From Terriglobia bacterium (GTDB lineage Bacteria > Acidobacteriota > Terriglobia > Acidiferrales > UBA7541), in assembly GCA_020073705.1 (NCBI GenBank), contig JAIQES010000015.1:1-64000 (forward strand): DNA of 64,000 nucleotides. Direction: 5' to 3'. This document shows positions 44,071-51,989 of the stretch, in pieces. How positions within the stretch are numbered: position 1 is the first letter of the stretch; each line of letters starts with the position of its first letter. The notes under the pieces were generated by a model that was given only the letters and a program-made list of their open reading frames with translations, did no database searches and was not told the DNA's origin. Both the position numbers and the translations under genes were made by a program.

Positions 44071-45525
44071 ATGTCCCCGCAGATCGCCGCTATTGTTTGC
44101 GTTGTTGGGATCTTAGGACTCTTCGTCCTCGATCGCGACAGTGAGTCCCGGACTTCCACTGCCCTTTGGCTTCCGGTGGTGTGGCTGTGGATTATCGGGT
44201 CGCGAGAGGTATCTCAGTGGCTAGCTGTGTTTGGTATTGGAAAGCGAGCAGGAGAAATCGGCGGACAGGACCACCTTGAAGGCAGCCCTGTTGACGCCTG
44301 GTTGTTTACAACGCTGTTGTTTCTTGGCGTAGTCGTCCTTGTAAAAAGAGGACCTGTCGTCGTGCGGCTGCTGCGGGCGAATGCACCGATCCTCTTGTTC
44401 TTCCTCTATTGCGGCTTGAGCGTCCTCTGGTCCGACTACCCAGGCGTTGCGTTTAAGCGGTGGTTCAAGGCCGTGGGCGATATAGTCATGGTCTTAATTG
44501 TCCTGACCGATCCGGACCGGCTCGCTGCGCTCAAGCGGGTCCTCTCACGGGTGAGTTTTCTCCTCATACCCCTATCCATTCTGCTTATCAAGTACTTCCC
44601 CGAGGTGGGAAAGGCATTCAAGCATTATGGTGTGGCGGATTACTTCGGCGTCACAACGAATAAGGGCCTCCTCGGAGCAACCTGCCTGATCTTCGGACTG
44701 GGATCCCTGTGGCGTTTTCTCGCCGCATACCTGAACCGAGGAATCGCACACCGGACCCGACACCTAGTCGTTCACGGTGCCCTGCTGGTGATGGTGCTGT
44801 GGCTCTTTTCGATGGCCCGCTCGATGACCAGCCTGGCCTGTTTCCTGCTGGGAAGCTCGCTCATCGTGGCAACGAGCTTTCGTGCCGTAGTTCGGAGGCC
44901 TTCGGTCGTGCACTTCTTCGTAACGGCAGTGGTGCTCATTCCCTTCTCTGTATTGATCTTAGGTGTCGGTGGGGGGGAGACCCTGGAGGCAATCGGAAAG
45001 GACTCGACGCTCACCGGTCGGACTAACATCTGGCATCTGGTGCTCAGCCTGAGCGGCAATCCGTTATTGGGAACCGGGTTCGAGAGCTTTTGGCTCGGGC
45101 CCCGGCTTGAGAAGATTTATAGCGCCTACTGGTGGCATCCGAATGAGGCCCACAACGGCTACATAGAAGTCTATTTGAACCTTGGATGGATTGGATTGGC
45201 CCTGCTGGCCACACTTATAGTTACGGGTTATCGAAAAGTCATCCGCGGGCTTCGTCTGGATCTGGATATAGGTAGGCTGATGCTCGCCTATTTTGTTGTC
45301 GCGCTGGTGTACAGCTTCACTGAAGCCGGGTTCAGGATGCTGAGCCTCACAATGGATTTCTTTCTTATGGCGATGATGTCACTTCCTGCGGCCCCCGTCC
45401 CGGAGGCTTCAGTTTGGGGTCAACGCCGCGTTGACACGCGCGACCTCGTCGAGAGCCTGTCTGCACACCCGACCACGCACCTTGCTGCGCGGCTCACAGG
45501 CAACCAGTTGGTGAGGAAAAGATGA
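44071..45525 (+). CDS. O-antigen polymerase/ligase family membrane protein (Wzy/WaaL type)
   Basis: This 484-residue integral membrane protein has about ten to twelve hydrophobic segments. The conserved O-antigen ligase/polymerase stretch is near residues 305-370: STLTGRTNIWHLVLSLSGNPLLGTGFESFW, then HPNEAHNGYIEVYLNLGWIGL, where EAHNGY is the family's periplasmic loop motif. It would polymerise repeat units or transfer the chain. AVLWSDYPGVAFKRW-type motifs early on (LSVLWSDYPGVAFKRWFK) also fit. It begins right after the asparagine-synthase-like stop and ends the central operon except for a truncated gene. Confidence 0.9.
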   Translation: MSPQIAAIVCVVGILGLFVLDRDSESRTSTALWLPVVWLWIIGSREVSQWLAVFGIGKRAGEIGGQDHLEGSPVDAWLFTTLLFLGVVVLVKRGPVVVRLLRANAPILLFFLYCGLSVLWSDYPGVAFKRWFKAVGDIVMVLIVLTDPDRLAALKRVLSRVSFLLIPLSILLIKYFPEVGKAFKHYGVADYFGVTTNKGLLGATCLIFGLGSLWRFLAAYLNRGIAHRTRHLVVHGALLVMVLWLFSMARSMTSLACFLLGSSLIVATSFRAVVRRPSVVHFFVTAVVLIPFSVLILGVGGGETLEAIGKDSTLTGRTNIWHLVLSLSGNPLLGTGFESFWLGPRLEKIYSAYWWHPNEAHNGYIEVYLNLGWIGLALLATLIVTGYRKVIRGLRLDLDIGRLMLAYFVVALVYSFTEAGFRMLSLTMDFFLMAMMSLPAAPVPEASVWGQRRVDTRDLVESLSAHPTTHLAARLTGNQLVRKR

Positions 45526-45581
45526 AAATCGCCCATCTGGTGCTTGCGCACAACAATCGGAGCTTCTCCAGAGGACAATAG
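45522..45581 (+). pseudogene. N-terminal stub of a glycosyltransferase gene
   Basis: An ATGA overlap with the polymerase stop starts the frame MKIAHLVLAHNNRSFSRGQ, which stops at TAG. MKIAHLVLAHN is the typical first strand of core-2/I-branching-like glycosyltransferases, and AGGAAAAG lies before the ATG. The rest of the gene is missing: the following 120 bases and the opposed beta-helix gene show no continuation. The operon probably once extended further and was cut by a rearrangement. Confidence 0.5.
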
Positions 45582-45706
45582 GAAAGCTCTCGTCCCACCC
45601 CCGCAATGATTAATGACCATCACGTGGCTTTTTTTTCGAAACGCAAGAGAAAGTATGTCCCAATGACTCCTACGGTCCTGGAGAGTCATTGGAGGGTAAG
45701 ATCAGA

Positions 45707-47560
45707 TCAATTGACAATGGCCTTAAGATTCAATGGAGGGGCGGGCCGCGCCACAGAGGCATAGCATACACTCGGATCAAAGATGCCAGTGTTTATGGTT
45801 CCATTGGAGGTGGTAGCGTTGAAACAATCCATCGCTGGGATGGTGTTCGCATATCCTCCCGTCCCGGTGATATTCCCTCCGGTCACATCCGGCCCGATTG
45901 CGGGCCACGCATGACTGCCCCACCAGCTAGGCTTGGAACTGAGAAAGAACGAAGCTGGAAGCGTATGCGTTGTGCTTCCATCCCAGGTAAAAGTACCGGC
46001 CGAGCAATCGTACACCCCGTGAATGAATGCTGTGGTTACAGCGGGGCCACCGCCTGTGGCGCTGACAGCACCATCATTGGACTGGTCGTAACCCACGCGA
46101 ACGCAGACTCCGTTACTGAAACCGCTCGCGGGGTTGATCTTAATTCCGGCAAAGCCTTGAGACGCGCTTCTGGCCGAACCCGTAATCAATCCCACAAGGT
46201 TCGTGTATTGCGAGTCCTGTCCGACGTCGAAGCCGAAATCATTGCCGGTTTCCCATTGGAAACTTCCCGTTTGCAGCGCGCCCCTCGCGTTCAGGGGAGG
46301 AATATATTTCCGGGTTGCCATGGCGTACGACCTGAAGATGGTTGAGTGGCTCGATGAGCCCCAGTAGTCGTCGAGCGTAACCAACTGGTCGATGTTTCCC
46401 TCAAATAGATTCATCATCGGATGCGCGCCGTGGAAATCGATATCGCTAATCATCCAGGTTACCTGACTCTGATGGTAGTTCCCATCGAAGTAATTATAGG
46501 CGACAACGTTTCCAGACGATCCCCACTCAAACATGACGCCTACGTGTTGCCGCCAGAAGATGTTGTTGATGACGAGGTTGTTGCTCGAATCGAAGGCCAC
46601 GTCCAATTGATTGTCGGTTCCACCTGGCCCGTGATTGAAACCGTCGTGGAAGAACGAGTCGCGCACCTCGCAATTCAGAGTAAAAAACAGGTAAAGATGC
46701 GCGTTGTCCGCGAAGTCGTCCTCCACTCCCTTTACCCAGCAGCCATAGCAGCCCATCATCATAATCATTTCCGTGTAGCCGGTGTTGTTGGCGTAAAGTT
46801 TCAAATTTTCAAGGCCAGCGTTCGTTGTCGGCGTTTGGGTGAAGGGGTGGGCGCGAGGAGAATTTGTATAGCCGATATAAAGGCCGGGGCTGATCGTCAG
46901 CACTGTTCCCGCTACATTCGTAACCCTGACTATCTGGCCCGAGTCCCCTTCGAAACCTGCGTTGCACCAACTACAGTTTCCTCCGTTACCTGATTCGGTC
47001 ATGTAGCTCAAATTGGTCTGTGTAAGCAGGAGCAACGTGCCGGTGCTGATTCCAGACGCGCTCGCTACGGTAATAGAAGTAGAGCCTTGCGAGGTGCCTG
47101 CTGTTATGTTGGTATACGTCGATGGCGATGCAGGCCGCGTACCGCTGCTACTGCAGTGGCCGGAGCCAAAGCAAATGGCTGATTCCGATGAGCCATGCAA
47201 GTCGAGCGTGGTTTGGCCAGCTCCGGAACCGCGTAGGGCCATGTTGCTTTTTATTATAAGCTGCGTATTGATGCGAAACGTACCAGCGGAGAGAAGAACA
47301 TACTGATTCGTTCCACAAGCATTGATCGCCGCTTGAATGCCAGCGGTGGCGTCCGATGCCCCGTTGCCATAGGTTGAGGCTTGAACCGTCGAGCCGCATT
47401 GCGTCCATGAGTCGCTTGGGATTCCACCAGGAACCCCAGCCTGACTCCAATCAATCGCGCGGGTGGGATCGAGGATTCCAGACCATGCTTGTGCGTGGAC
47501 CACACCTGGAGCGAGCGCGAGCATAATGAGGGAAAACAAAAGCGTCTGCGTGCCTTTCAT
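45707..47560 (-). CDS. Secreted right-handed beta-helix protein (pectate lyase-like fold)
   Basis: This 617-residue protein has a signal peptide (MKGTQTLLFSLIMLALAPGVVHAQA). The mature part starts like pectin-lyase-fold proteins (NGASDATAGIQAAINACGTNQYVLLSAGTFRINTQLIIKSNMALRGSGAGQTTL) and continues with parallel beta-helix coils (ENLKLYANNTGYTEMIMMMGCYGCWVKGVEDDF, NVVAYNYFDGN). It lacks a recognised catalytic set, so it may be a polysaccharide lyase, a hydrolase or a structural surface protein. It is convergent with the central operon and separate from it. AGGAGA stands before the chosen ATG. Confidence 0.85.
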   Translation of the reverse strand: MKGTQTLLFSLIMLALAPGVVHAQAWSGILDPTRAIDWSQAGVPGGIPSDSWTQCGSTVQASTYGNGASDATAGIQAAINACGTNQYVLLSAGTFRINTQLIIKSNMALRGSGAGQTTLDLHGSSESAICFGSGHCSSSGTRPASPSTYTNITAGTSQGSTSITVASASGISTGTLLLLTQTNLSYMTESGNGGNCSWCNAGFEGDSGQIVRVTNVAGTVLTISPGLYIGYTNSPRAHPFTQTPTTNAGLENLKLYANNTGYTEMIMMMGCYGCWVKGVEDDFADNAHLYLFFTLNCEVRDSFFHDGFNHGPGGTDNQLDVAFDSSNNLVINNIFWRQHVGVMFEWGSSGNVVAYNYFDGNYHQSQVTWMISDIDFHGAHPMMNLFEGNIDQLVTLDDYWGSSSHSTIFRSYAMATRKYIPPLNARGALQTGSFQWETGNDFGFDVGQDSQYTNLVGLITGSARSASQGFAGIKINPASGFSNGVCVRVGYDQSNDGAVSATGGGPAVTTAFIHGVYDCSAGTFTWDGSTTHTLPASFFLSSKPSWWGSHAWPAIGPDVTGGNITGTGGYANTIPAMDCFNATTSNGTINTGIFDPSVCYASVARPAPPLNLKAIVN

Positions 47561-47597
47561 TTGGTCTCCTAAACGCCCGGATGGATTAGCCACCCGT

Positions 47598-47628
47598 CTC
47601 ACACTTGCGTGAGAGTAAAGCAATTATA
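47598..47628 (-). promoter_or_regulatory. -10 box and stem-loops in the leader of the beta-helix gene
   Basis: Read leftward, TATAAT (47623-47628) is followed by CTCAC-GCAAGT-GTGAG (47598-47613) and then GGGTGG-CTAAT-CCATCC (about 47580-47595), two adjacent hairpins before the ribosome site. No good -35 was seen. The leader is compact and structured, but it does not match a riboswitch class that I know. Confidence 0.35.
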
Positions 47629-47784
47629 CTTCTTTTCTACCCTATCAGATTACGTGTAGGATTAACGTCAAATCTACTGGCAAAGGGTACAGTTTACGAC
47701 CAGGGTGATGACCAGTACCTTAGCGGCAGGCAGCGACTTACACGGCCAAAAGATCTGCAGCCGCTACTGCTTCGTTCCGACGAG

Positions 47785-47979
47785 TTGTGTCTTTCCACTG
47801 TCGAGCGCGTGGCACGGAACGTGAAGCGCTGGCCAGCCGGGGACCACGCGCTGCGCTGGACCGCAACCGGGTTACTCGAAGCGGAAAAGAAATTCCGGCG
47901 GGGGAAAGACTACCGGAAACTGGGAATCCTGCAGCGCAAACTGAATCCGTCGTTGACTCAGCAGGAGCAGGTTGCGTAA
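47785..47979 (+). pseudogene. C-terminal remnant of an IS256-type transposase
   Basis: About 64 residues, VERVARNVKRWPAGDHALRWTATGLLEAEKKFRRGKDYRKLGILQRKLNPSLTQQEQVA with a preceding Leu/Ser segment, resemble the C terminus of mutator-type transposases (RNVKRW...RW...GLLEAEKKFRR). The catalytic core is absent. The terminal repeat at 48008-48029 follows 29 bases after the stop. It probably belongs to the same element type as the N-terminal remnant at 25059-25337. The sequence from 47629 to 47784 shows nothing else recognisable. Confidence 0.6.
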
Positions 47980-48007
47980 GGGGCCCGAAGTCGAGAGCCG
48001 CTTCTTT

Positions 48008-48029
48008 CAACTAAACCGGGGACAATTTC
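48008..48029. repeat. Terminal inverted repeat of the IS256-type remnant (right end)
   Basis: CAACTAAACCGGGGACAATTTC, preceded by GAGAGCCGCTTCTTT, matches the left end at 25395-25443 in inverted relation to the transposase direction. It marks the right boundary of the remnant. Confidence 0.6.
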
Positions 48030-48158
48030 ATTAAATGCATGTTTTGAAGCTCTTATGGCGACGTTCTCAAATCGGAGAGGCCAAAATCAACAACCTTGGG
48101 AGCTACCCTGCGTCGTTAATTCCAGAGCAACAATTCATGGTCAAGCAAGGAGGTCGGC

Positions 48159-50279
48159 ATGAGGTACATGACAACAGGTATACTGCGGCCTTTCCCGGTG
48201 ATTGAACTCCTCATTAGAGTCGGAGAGTGGGGAGGCATCGCCCGTTTGGCAAGAGCGCTTTCGAAAGTCTCGCGAGTTGGCGTGCGCGTGTCTCTTTTGA
48301 TCGGTGCTCTGTATTTCTTTGCAGGTTTGCCGACATGTTATGCAAGTGATGTCGTTTATGTTCGCGGGAAGCTGCAGCATCCCGCTGAGGACGCGACGAT
48401 CAGGAGACTGGTTGATTTTTATGGCCTCACGCTTTACACAGTTGACGTTGACCCCCAGGATGCAGTCAATCGCGCAATTTCGCGAATGAAGAGCCCCGCT
48501 ACCCTCGCTGTCATTACCTCTCAAGATGCGCTTTCAGAACTGGACCGGAGACAGGTCCAGGAGGCTCTACGCAGGCCGAAGGGGCCGGGCATTCCGATAT
48601 TGGTGTTTGGAGTCGCAACCCAAAAAGATGCGAACGAACTAAAAAACTGGTCGAGCGGCGCCCTTGGGGAGTGCGCTCCGCTCACAAGAGATTTTCGACC
48701 GAAGGTTCTGGAAGTGGGAAGAATAGGGGAGCTGTCTCGTACACTGGCTGGCCTGGTACTCCCGGCGGTGGCTTCCCCCACATGCAACTTGCAATTCAGA
48801 CCTACGTCCGAGATACAGGCCCCGCTAATCACGCGAGAGGACGGAGGGGCAAATGCCGCTGTCTTAGTTCGCGTTCGATCAAAGACGGCTGAGACATTCT
48901 TTGTTCCGCAGATGGAGCCGCTGGACCTTTCGCGGCGTGACGAATCCAGAAGTCTGCCTGAAGAGTTTTCCTCTATGGCGCCGTTCATCTTGTTTCTGTC
49001 CTATGCGGCTGGAGATTTCGGATGGCACATGGACGGGAGCTACGCCAACTTAACAATCGATGATGCGTGGCTAACTCAACCGTACGGTCATGTTAACTAC
49101 CCTGCTCTGCTAAACGAAATGGAGAAACACAATTTCCATATGACCATCGCATTCATTCCTTGGAATTTCGATCGTAGTGAACCTAAGGTCGTCACTCTCT
49201 TTCGTACACACCCGGAGCGCTTCTCCATCACTGTGCATGGCAACAACCACGACCACATGGAATTCGGCGACTACGCTGTTAACCCACTTCAGGATCAGCT
49301 CGCGGACCTTAAACAGGGCCTCGCAAGAATGGAACGATTCCGCGTCCTGACGGGACTTCCCTATGATCGATTCATAGTTTTCCCCCACGGCATCCCACCA
49401 GAAGAGACGTTCGCGATGTTCAAAAGATATAACTTCCTGGGAACGGCGAACCTTGCGGACGTCCCTTCGGACGTCACTTTTCCGACCGATCCAGCATTCT
49501 TGCTGAGGCCGTACACCACCGCTTTTGCGAATTTCCTTAGCTTGTCTCGCTATCCCGTCCAAGCGCAGGTCCCTCGATTGGAGCTCGCGATCCAGTCCTT
49601 TTTGGGCAATCCATTGTTGTTTTACGGTCATGAGGATCTTTTTGTAGAGGGCATCGGTGCGTTTAACGCATATGCAGACCATGTTAACGAGATTCAACCG
49701 AATACGCAGTGGACGAGCCTAGGCGAGATTGCACGCCACTCGTATCTGGTTCGGCGGCGTGAGGATGGTGCCTTCGACGTTCGAATGCTAGCCAATGAAA
49801 TGGATCTTAGGAATCCAGCGGATCGCGACGCAGTGTTCTACATTACACGGGAGGAAGACTCATCGGCTATTCATTCGTTAACGAGCGACGGCGCCCCTGT
49901 TGCTTTTGAGCGGTCCAAAAACATGGTTGCCCTTCGTCTGCTAATTCCAGCGCATCAAGTCAGGAAGCTTCGTCTCTCATATCAGAATGATCTGGACCCC
50001 TCCCGTGAGGACATCGGCAAGAGCGGCGTCCGCTTATACGCCCTCCGATGGATCTCTGACTTCCGCGATATGTACCTTTCTAAATTTTCCTTAGGCCGGG
50101 TCATCAAACGTTACTATTACCGTCAAGGCTGGGACTCAATCGAACTGCACTTGGAGCAGGAATGGTGGGTTTACTTGTGTATCGTGTTAGTATTTGCAGG
50201 TCTCTGGTATCGCCTGCGGAGAGCCAGAGAACAAGCTGCGAGGAAACCTTCGAAGAGCCCTCCGTGTGAACATGTTTGA
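48159..50279 (+). CDS. Membrane-associated deacetylase-like protein
   Basis: This 706-residue protein has a hydrophobic N-terminal segment (VSLLIGALYFFAGLPTCYAS) after a basic lead, a large extracytoplasmic part and a C-terminal membrane helix (WVYLCIVLVFAGLWYRLRR). Residues about 300-480 look like a NodB-type deacetylase: ANLTIDDAWLTQPYG (metal-binding DD), FHMTIAFIPWNF, SITVHGNNHDHMEFG (HxxxH-type) and YDRFIVFPHG. It probably modifies the exported polysaccharide in the periplasm. AGGAGG lies 5 bases before the ATG. It lies between an IS remnant and the next sigma-54 unit and is the only gene of its unit. No sigma-54 site was found before it. Confidence 0.78.
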   Translation: MRYMTTGILRPFPVIELLIRVGEWGGIARLARALSKVSRVGVRVSLLIGALYFFAGLPTCYASDVVYVRGKLQHPAEDATIRRLVDFYGLTLYTVDVDPQDAVNRAISRMKSPATLAVITSQDALSELDRRQVQEALRRPKGPGIPILVFGVATQKDANELKNWSSGALGECAPLTRDFRPKVLEVGRIGELSRTLAGLVLPAVASPTCNLQFRPTSEIQAPLITREDGGANAAVLVRVRSKTAETFFVPQMEPLDLSRRDESRSLPEEFSSMAPFILFLSYAAGDFGWHMDGSYANLTIDDAWLTQPYGHVNYPALLNEMEKHNFHMTIAFIPWNFDRSEPKVVTLFRTHPERFSITVHGNNHDHMEFGDYAVNPLQDQLADLKQGLARMERFRVLTGLPYDRFIVFPHGIPPEETFAMFKRYNFLGTANLADVPSDVTFPTDPAFLLRPYTTAFANFLSLSRYPVQAQVPRLELAIQSFLGNPLLFYGHEDLFVEGIGAFNAYADHVNEIQPNTQWTSLGEIARHSYLVRRREDGAFDVRMLANEMDLRNPADRDAVFYITREEDSSAIHSLTSDGAPVAFERSKNMVALRLLIPAHQVRKLRLSYQNDLDPSREDIGKSGVRLYALRWISDFRDMYLSKFSLGRVIKRYYYRQGWDSIELHLEQEWWVYLCIVLVFAGLWYRLRRAREQAARKPSKSPPCEHV

Positions 50280-50421
50280 GACCGTTTTAGCACTCTTAAT
50301 TCATGAGCAGGGCGAGAAAGAAAAGAGCAGAGATGAACGGGAATTCTCTTGGTGTTCTTTCCGCGGGGTCTTTGGCGGGCGCGGAACGGAGCGGAGGCGA
50401 GCCGGAGCGTAGCGGAAGGAA

Positions 50422-50450
50422 GCGGGCAAATAGTAGTAATACTTTTTCGC
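50422..50450. promoter_or_regulatory. Second copy of the conserved upstream inverted repeat
   Basis: GCGGGCAAATAGTAG followed by TAATACTTTTTCGC matches the site at 25582-25610 at most positions. It ends 113 bases before the -24 element at 50564, against 109 bases in the other copy. This is a candidate binding site for a sigma-54 enhancer-binding protein. Confidence 0.5.
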
Positions 50451-50563
50451 AAATTGCCGGAACTCCTCATGATTTTAGTCTGGGGGCGTTCGAGCAAATC
50501 TTGCAATTGAGCCTTAACCCCTGTATTTACAGCAAGTAACTCCTGCAATTCCTCGGATGGCGC

Positions 50564-50579
50564 TGGCATGTTGATTGCA
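50564..50579 (+). promoter_or_regulatory. Sigma-54 type promoter of the epimerase-flippase unit
   Basis: TGGCAT-GTTGA-TTGCA matches the -24/-12 consensus with correct spacing, in the 496-base gap after the deacetylase-like gene. Nothing else coding was seen in that gap. Confidence 0.73.
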
Positions 50580-50610
50580 TCATGGGAAATGTGGTTTTGA
50601 CCATATCCAA

Positions 50611-50623
50611 GGCAGTAGCTTAT
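50611..50623 (+). promoter_or_regulatory. ops/JUMPstart-like element 3
   Basis: GGCAGTAGCTTAT-CTACACC differs from elements 1 and 2 by one base in the core (A for G at position 4). It lies 33 bases after the -12 GC and 152 bases before the epimerase ATG. A second partial copy, GGCGGTAG, occurs at 50743-50750. Confidence 0.68.
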
Positions 50624-50775
50624 CTACACCTTAGCGGCCCAGTTTCTCTCTTGCGCGTTTTGCGCCTCAGCCTAAGCAGCATGGCGGACTGATCGGAAGA
50701 TTCTTACGCCCTGACGGTATGGTCTCAGCTTATACAAGGTGCGGCGGTAGATAGGAAATTTCGGGGAGGATTTGC

Positions 50776-51825
50776 ATGAGAATACTGTTGACTGGCCATA
50801 AAGGTTATATCGGCGGAGTGGCGCGGCCAATGCTGCGTTCCGCCGGACATGAAGTGGTCGGCCTCGACACGGATCTCTTCGCGGGTTGCGATTTCGGGCA
50901 ACCCACCCTAGAGATTCCCGAGGTTCGCAAGGACCTCCGTAACCTGACGAAGGCTGACCTCGAGGGTTTCGATGCTGTGGTGCATTTGGCCGCATTATCG
51001 AATGATCCCCTGAGCGACCTCAATCCCGGCCTTACCTATGACATTAACTACAAAGCATCCGTGCGGCTGGCCGAACTGGCTAAGCAGGCGGGCGTACAGC
51101 GCTTCGTCTTCTCCTCCTCTTGCAGCACTTACGGTTCGTCCGGTGACGTGTTCCTCGACGAATCAGGCGCGCTCAATCCTGTGACTCCTTATGGCGAATC
51201 CAAGGTTTTGTTCGAGCGCGACGTAGCGCGGCTGGCAGACGATCACTTCAGCCCGACTTATATGAGAAATGCGACTGCCTACGGTGTGTCTCCGCGCCTC
51301 CGGCTGGACCTGGTGTTGAACGACTTTGTGGCGGCGGCGTTTACTACTGGCCGCATTTATATTAAGAGTGACGGTACGCCCTGGCGTCCGATCGTGCACA
51401 TTCGCGACATCATCGCGGCCATGCTGTGCGTCCTTGAGGCTCCCCAAAGCGCCATCCATAATGCGACCTTCAACGTCGGCCAGACGCAGGAAAACTACCG
51501 CATCAGCGAACTGGCTGACATCGTCGCTGAAACCGTGCCCGGCTCCCACATTGAGTATGCTCCCGGCGGCGGCCCTGACAAGCGCTGCTACCGCGTCAAT
51601 TGCGACAAGATCCGGAGCGTACTGCCCGACTTCCGACCGCAGTGGACAGCTCGCACGGGTGCGCAAGAGCTCTATGACGCCTATCGCGCCGCTGGACTCA
51701 CCTCTGAAGATGTGAAAAGCGGCCGCTATTTCCGGATTAACCACATCCAGCGCCTACTGAAAGCCGGGCAGTTGGACACTTCACTGCATTGGCAAGTACC
51801 GCAGGATATGGCAATATCGTCCTGA
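50776..51825 (+). CDS. NAD-dependent sugar epimerase/dehydratase (extended SDR)
   Basis: This 349-residue extended short-chain dehydrogenase has [12 protein letters not shown] (NAD-binding GxxGxxG), [27 protein letters not shown] and YGESKVLFE (catalytic YxxxK, with Ser in the SCS segment). The C-terminal half has [17 protein letters not shown] and [19 protein letters not shown], which bind the nucleotide sugar. The exact sugar reaction (4-epimerase, 4,6-dehydratase or reductase) is not clear. A strong GGGGAGG precedes the ATG. It is the first gene of its unit, followed after about 160 bases by the flippase. Confidence 0.88.
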   Translation: MRILLTGHKGYIGGVARPMLRSAGHEVVGLDTDLFAGCDFGQPTLEIPEVRKDLRNLTKADLEGFDAVVHLAALSNDPLSDLNPGLTYDINYKASVRLAELAKQAGVQRFVFSSSCSTYGSSGDVFLDESGALNPVTPYGESKVLFERDVARLADDHFSPTYMRNATAYGVSPRLRLDLVLNDFVAAAFTTGRIYIKSDGTPWRPIVHIRDIIAAMLCVLEAPQSAIHNATFNVGQTQENYRISELADIVAETVPGSHIEYAPGGGPDKRCYRVNCDKIRSVLPDFRPQWTARTGAQELYDAYRAAGLTSEDVKSGRYFRINHIQRLLKAGQLDTSLHWQVPQDMAISS

Positions 51826-51989
51826 TTGTGCCGTGAAACGCCGGTTCTTCAGCGATAGACAAGGATTCTCTCGTCTCCCATGAACTCAGGGCTTCCGGAG
51901 CGAGTGCGTCACCGGTATCAATACAATGAAGTTAGCCTCGATTTTCCTTTATCTATGTCCGGCTAGAATTTGACGATTCGGTGTTTCTT

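Noticed and set aside
50743-50750. GGCGGTAG just before the epimerase start
   Set aside because: It matches only the first eight bases of the ops core and lies at a different distance from the promoter. Element 3 at 50611 fits position and sequence better.
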